This document shows, piece by piece, positions 6,798 through 7,882 of a stretch of 7,882 nucleotides of DNA. The notes under the pieces were generated by a model that was given only the letters and a program-made list of their open reading frames with translations, had not been told where the DNA came from and ran no database searches. Both the position numbers and the translations under genes were made by a program. Source of the stretch: Methanobacterium sp. (GTDB taxonomy: Archaea > Methanobacteriota > Methanobacteria > Methanobacteriales > Methanobacteriaceae); contig JAHKLQ010000066.1 in assembly GCA_020854975.1 (NCBI GenBank), forward strand, positions 1-7,882, in the 5' to 3' direction. Position 1 is the stretch's first letter. Each line of letters starts with the position of its first letter.

Positions 6798-7882
6798 ATG
6801 CCTTATCTGGTCTGTATGAAATGTGGGGGTTATTATCAGCTTCAGGAGGGTGAATCTCCAGATGATTTCAGTGATAAGTGCCAATGTGGTGGAGATTTAA
6901 GATACATTGAATCCCTGGAAGAACTAAACCTGGAAGATTTTGATTCTGAGGATCTTGAAGATAATACAGAAGACTCTGATTTTGAAGGTTCTGAATATCC
7001 TGATGAAGGTTCTGGGTATTCTGATGAAGGTTCTGAATATCCTGATGAAAAATATCCTGAAGATCATGAACTCTATGAAGAGGATGATACCTACGGATTA
7101 ACTAATGATGATAATGCTCCTGAAATGGTTGGAAAAACTAATAAAATAATTTTATCTGGTAACCTGTTTAGAATAAGTGCATTAATGGTAGTAATAGCAA
7201 TAATAGTTATATCTGCATGTTTTATAACCTATAGAAATAGTAGTTATGCTGTTTTTGGTTTTAATGAATATGAGAAATACAGTGATGAAGAGATTGATTG
7301 TTTTCTGGAAAGTGCTTTCAGTCCTGATGATTATGGTAATAATTACAATAATGTGGGTAAATGGAATATTAACGTGGTTAGAATCAAAGTTATAGGTTCA
7401 CCCACTGATGAAGATATGAACACACTCAACCAGGCTATTGATGATATTAACAATAATGTTAAAAATATACATCTTGAAATAGATGATAGAAACCAGATGG
7501 AAGCAGATATGGAAGTATACTTCATCCCTCATTCTGAATTTAGCCAGTATTCTGTTGATCCATTAGAAGCTGATGGATTTACCATGTGGAGGGTGAGCAC
7601 CAGTGATATCTATGGAGGTAACTCTGCAGGGGAAATTTTCAAAGCCAGAGTCTTTATAGGAACTGACCAGAAGAGTCAGGAACGACGTTCCCATGTTATA
7701 GTGCATGAACTGGCCCATGCTCTTGGCCTGCACCATAATCAGAACCAGAACAGTGTATTATGTAAGTATGGTCCCGACCTCACTGAATACACAGATCTGG
7801 ATAAAACCATGATGCGAATGCTTTACCGTGAAGATATACTGCCTTATATGTCCAGAAATGAGGTGGAAACCATTATAAATAA
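6798..7882 (+). CDS. Membrane-anchored metzincin-like zinc metalloprotease with N-terminal zinc ribbon, 3' partial
   Basis: An uninterrupted frame of 361 codons starts at ATG 6798 and runs off the window without a stop. Residues 1-34 form a zinc ribbon with C6-x2-C9 and C28-x-C30. Residues ~35-112 are a strongly acidic linker containing three copies of a seven-residue repeat (63-83). One hydrophobic helix lies at about 126-145, with K113, K116 and R125 before it, so the N-terminus is likely inside. The remaining ~215 residues would be outside and carry [11 protein letters not shown] (303-313), a complete HExxHxxGxxH zinc site of metzincin type. The following LTEYTDLDK and [11 protein letters not shown] recall DUF2927 proteins. 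The usual Met-turn position reads SVLC (319-322), without Met. It is probably a surface peptidase with an unknown substrate; the inside ribbon could signal or bind a partner. The ribosome site is weak (AGGG at 6784-6787). Little of the C-terminus is likely missing. Confidence 0.85.
   Translation, partial: MPYLVCMKCGGYYQLQEGESPDDFSDKCQCGGDLRYIESLEELNLEDFDSEDLEDNTEDSDFEGSEYPDEGSGYSDEGSEYPDEKYPEDHELYEEDDTYGLTNDDNAPEMVGKTNKIILSGNLFRISALMVVIAIIVISACFITYRNSSYAVFGFNEYEKYSDEEIDCFLESAFSPDDYGNNYNNVGKWNINVVRIKVIGSPTDEDMNTLNQAIDDINNNVKNIHLEIDDRNQMEADMEVYFIPHSEFSQYSVDPLEADGFTMWRVSTSDIYGGNSAGEIFKARVFIGTDQKSQERRSHVIVHELAHALGLHHNQNQNSVLCKYGPDLTEYTDLDKTMMRMLYREDILPYMSRNEVETIIN
6984..7046 (+). repeat. Three in-frame 21-bp tandem repeats coding EGSEYPD-like heptads
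   Basis: Units at 6984-7004, 7005-7025 and 7026-7046 encode [14 protein letters not shown] and EGSEYPD. The first and third are identical in DNA, the middle one differs at three bases, and a decayed fourth unit (EKYPED) follows. They form part of the acidic linker of the membrane metalloprotease and could change copy number by slippage without shifting frame. Confidence 0.92.

Noticed and set aside
7343..7525. Minus-strand 60-codon frame inside the metalloprotease gene
   Set aside because: It is antisense to a long frame with a recognisable zinc site and has no support of its own.

Overview
The window looks like a chromosomal segment of a methanogenic archaeon, most likely of the Methanobacterium group. 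It carries an archaeal-type two-ring Cdc48 ATPase, an archease and a DUF1616 membrane protein. It also has GGAGGT-type Shine-Dalgarno sites, TATA-like boxes before genes and plain T-run terminators after them. Overall it is AT-rich. The lineage is inferred from protein character only; no rRNA or other marker is present.

Left part (1-3065): a bacterial-style polyprenyl-phosphate sugar-1-phosphate transferase, cut at its 5' end by the window edge, runs rightward. It converges on a leftward DUF1616 membrane protein whose membrane part looks internally duplicated and whose outer domain is rich in N-glycosylation sequons. The 281-bp divergent spacer right of it holds two separate perfect tandem direct repeats, 14 bp x2 and 20 bp x2. 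An 11-bp core of the second repeat recurs at the promoter of the next gene.

Middle (3066-3973): a short secreted Ser/Thr-rich, mucin-like protein and a convergent 62-residue single-pass membrane protein, separated by a T-rich, hairpin-containing spacer. The first four genes together suggest cell-surface and glycan functions.

Right part (3974-7882): cdc48 (TTG start with a strong Shine-Dalgarno) is followed 56 nt later by archease (best start GTG at 6316). These are housekeeping functions: protein unfolding, and activation of the RtcB tRNA ligase. After an 11-T terminator comes a large gene that is still open at the window end. It combines an N-terminal zinc ribbon, an acidic heptad-repeat linker, one transmembrane helix and an outside domain with a complete metzincin-type HExxHxxGxxH zinc site. 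This last protein and the repeat-filled spacer are the most unusual items here.
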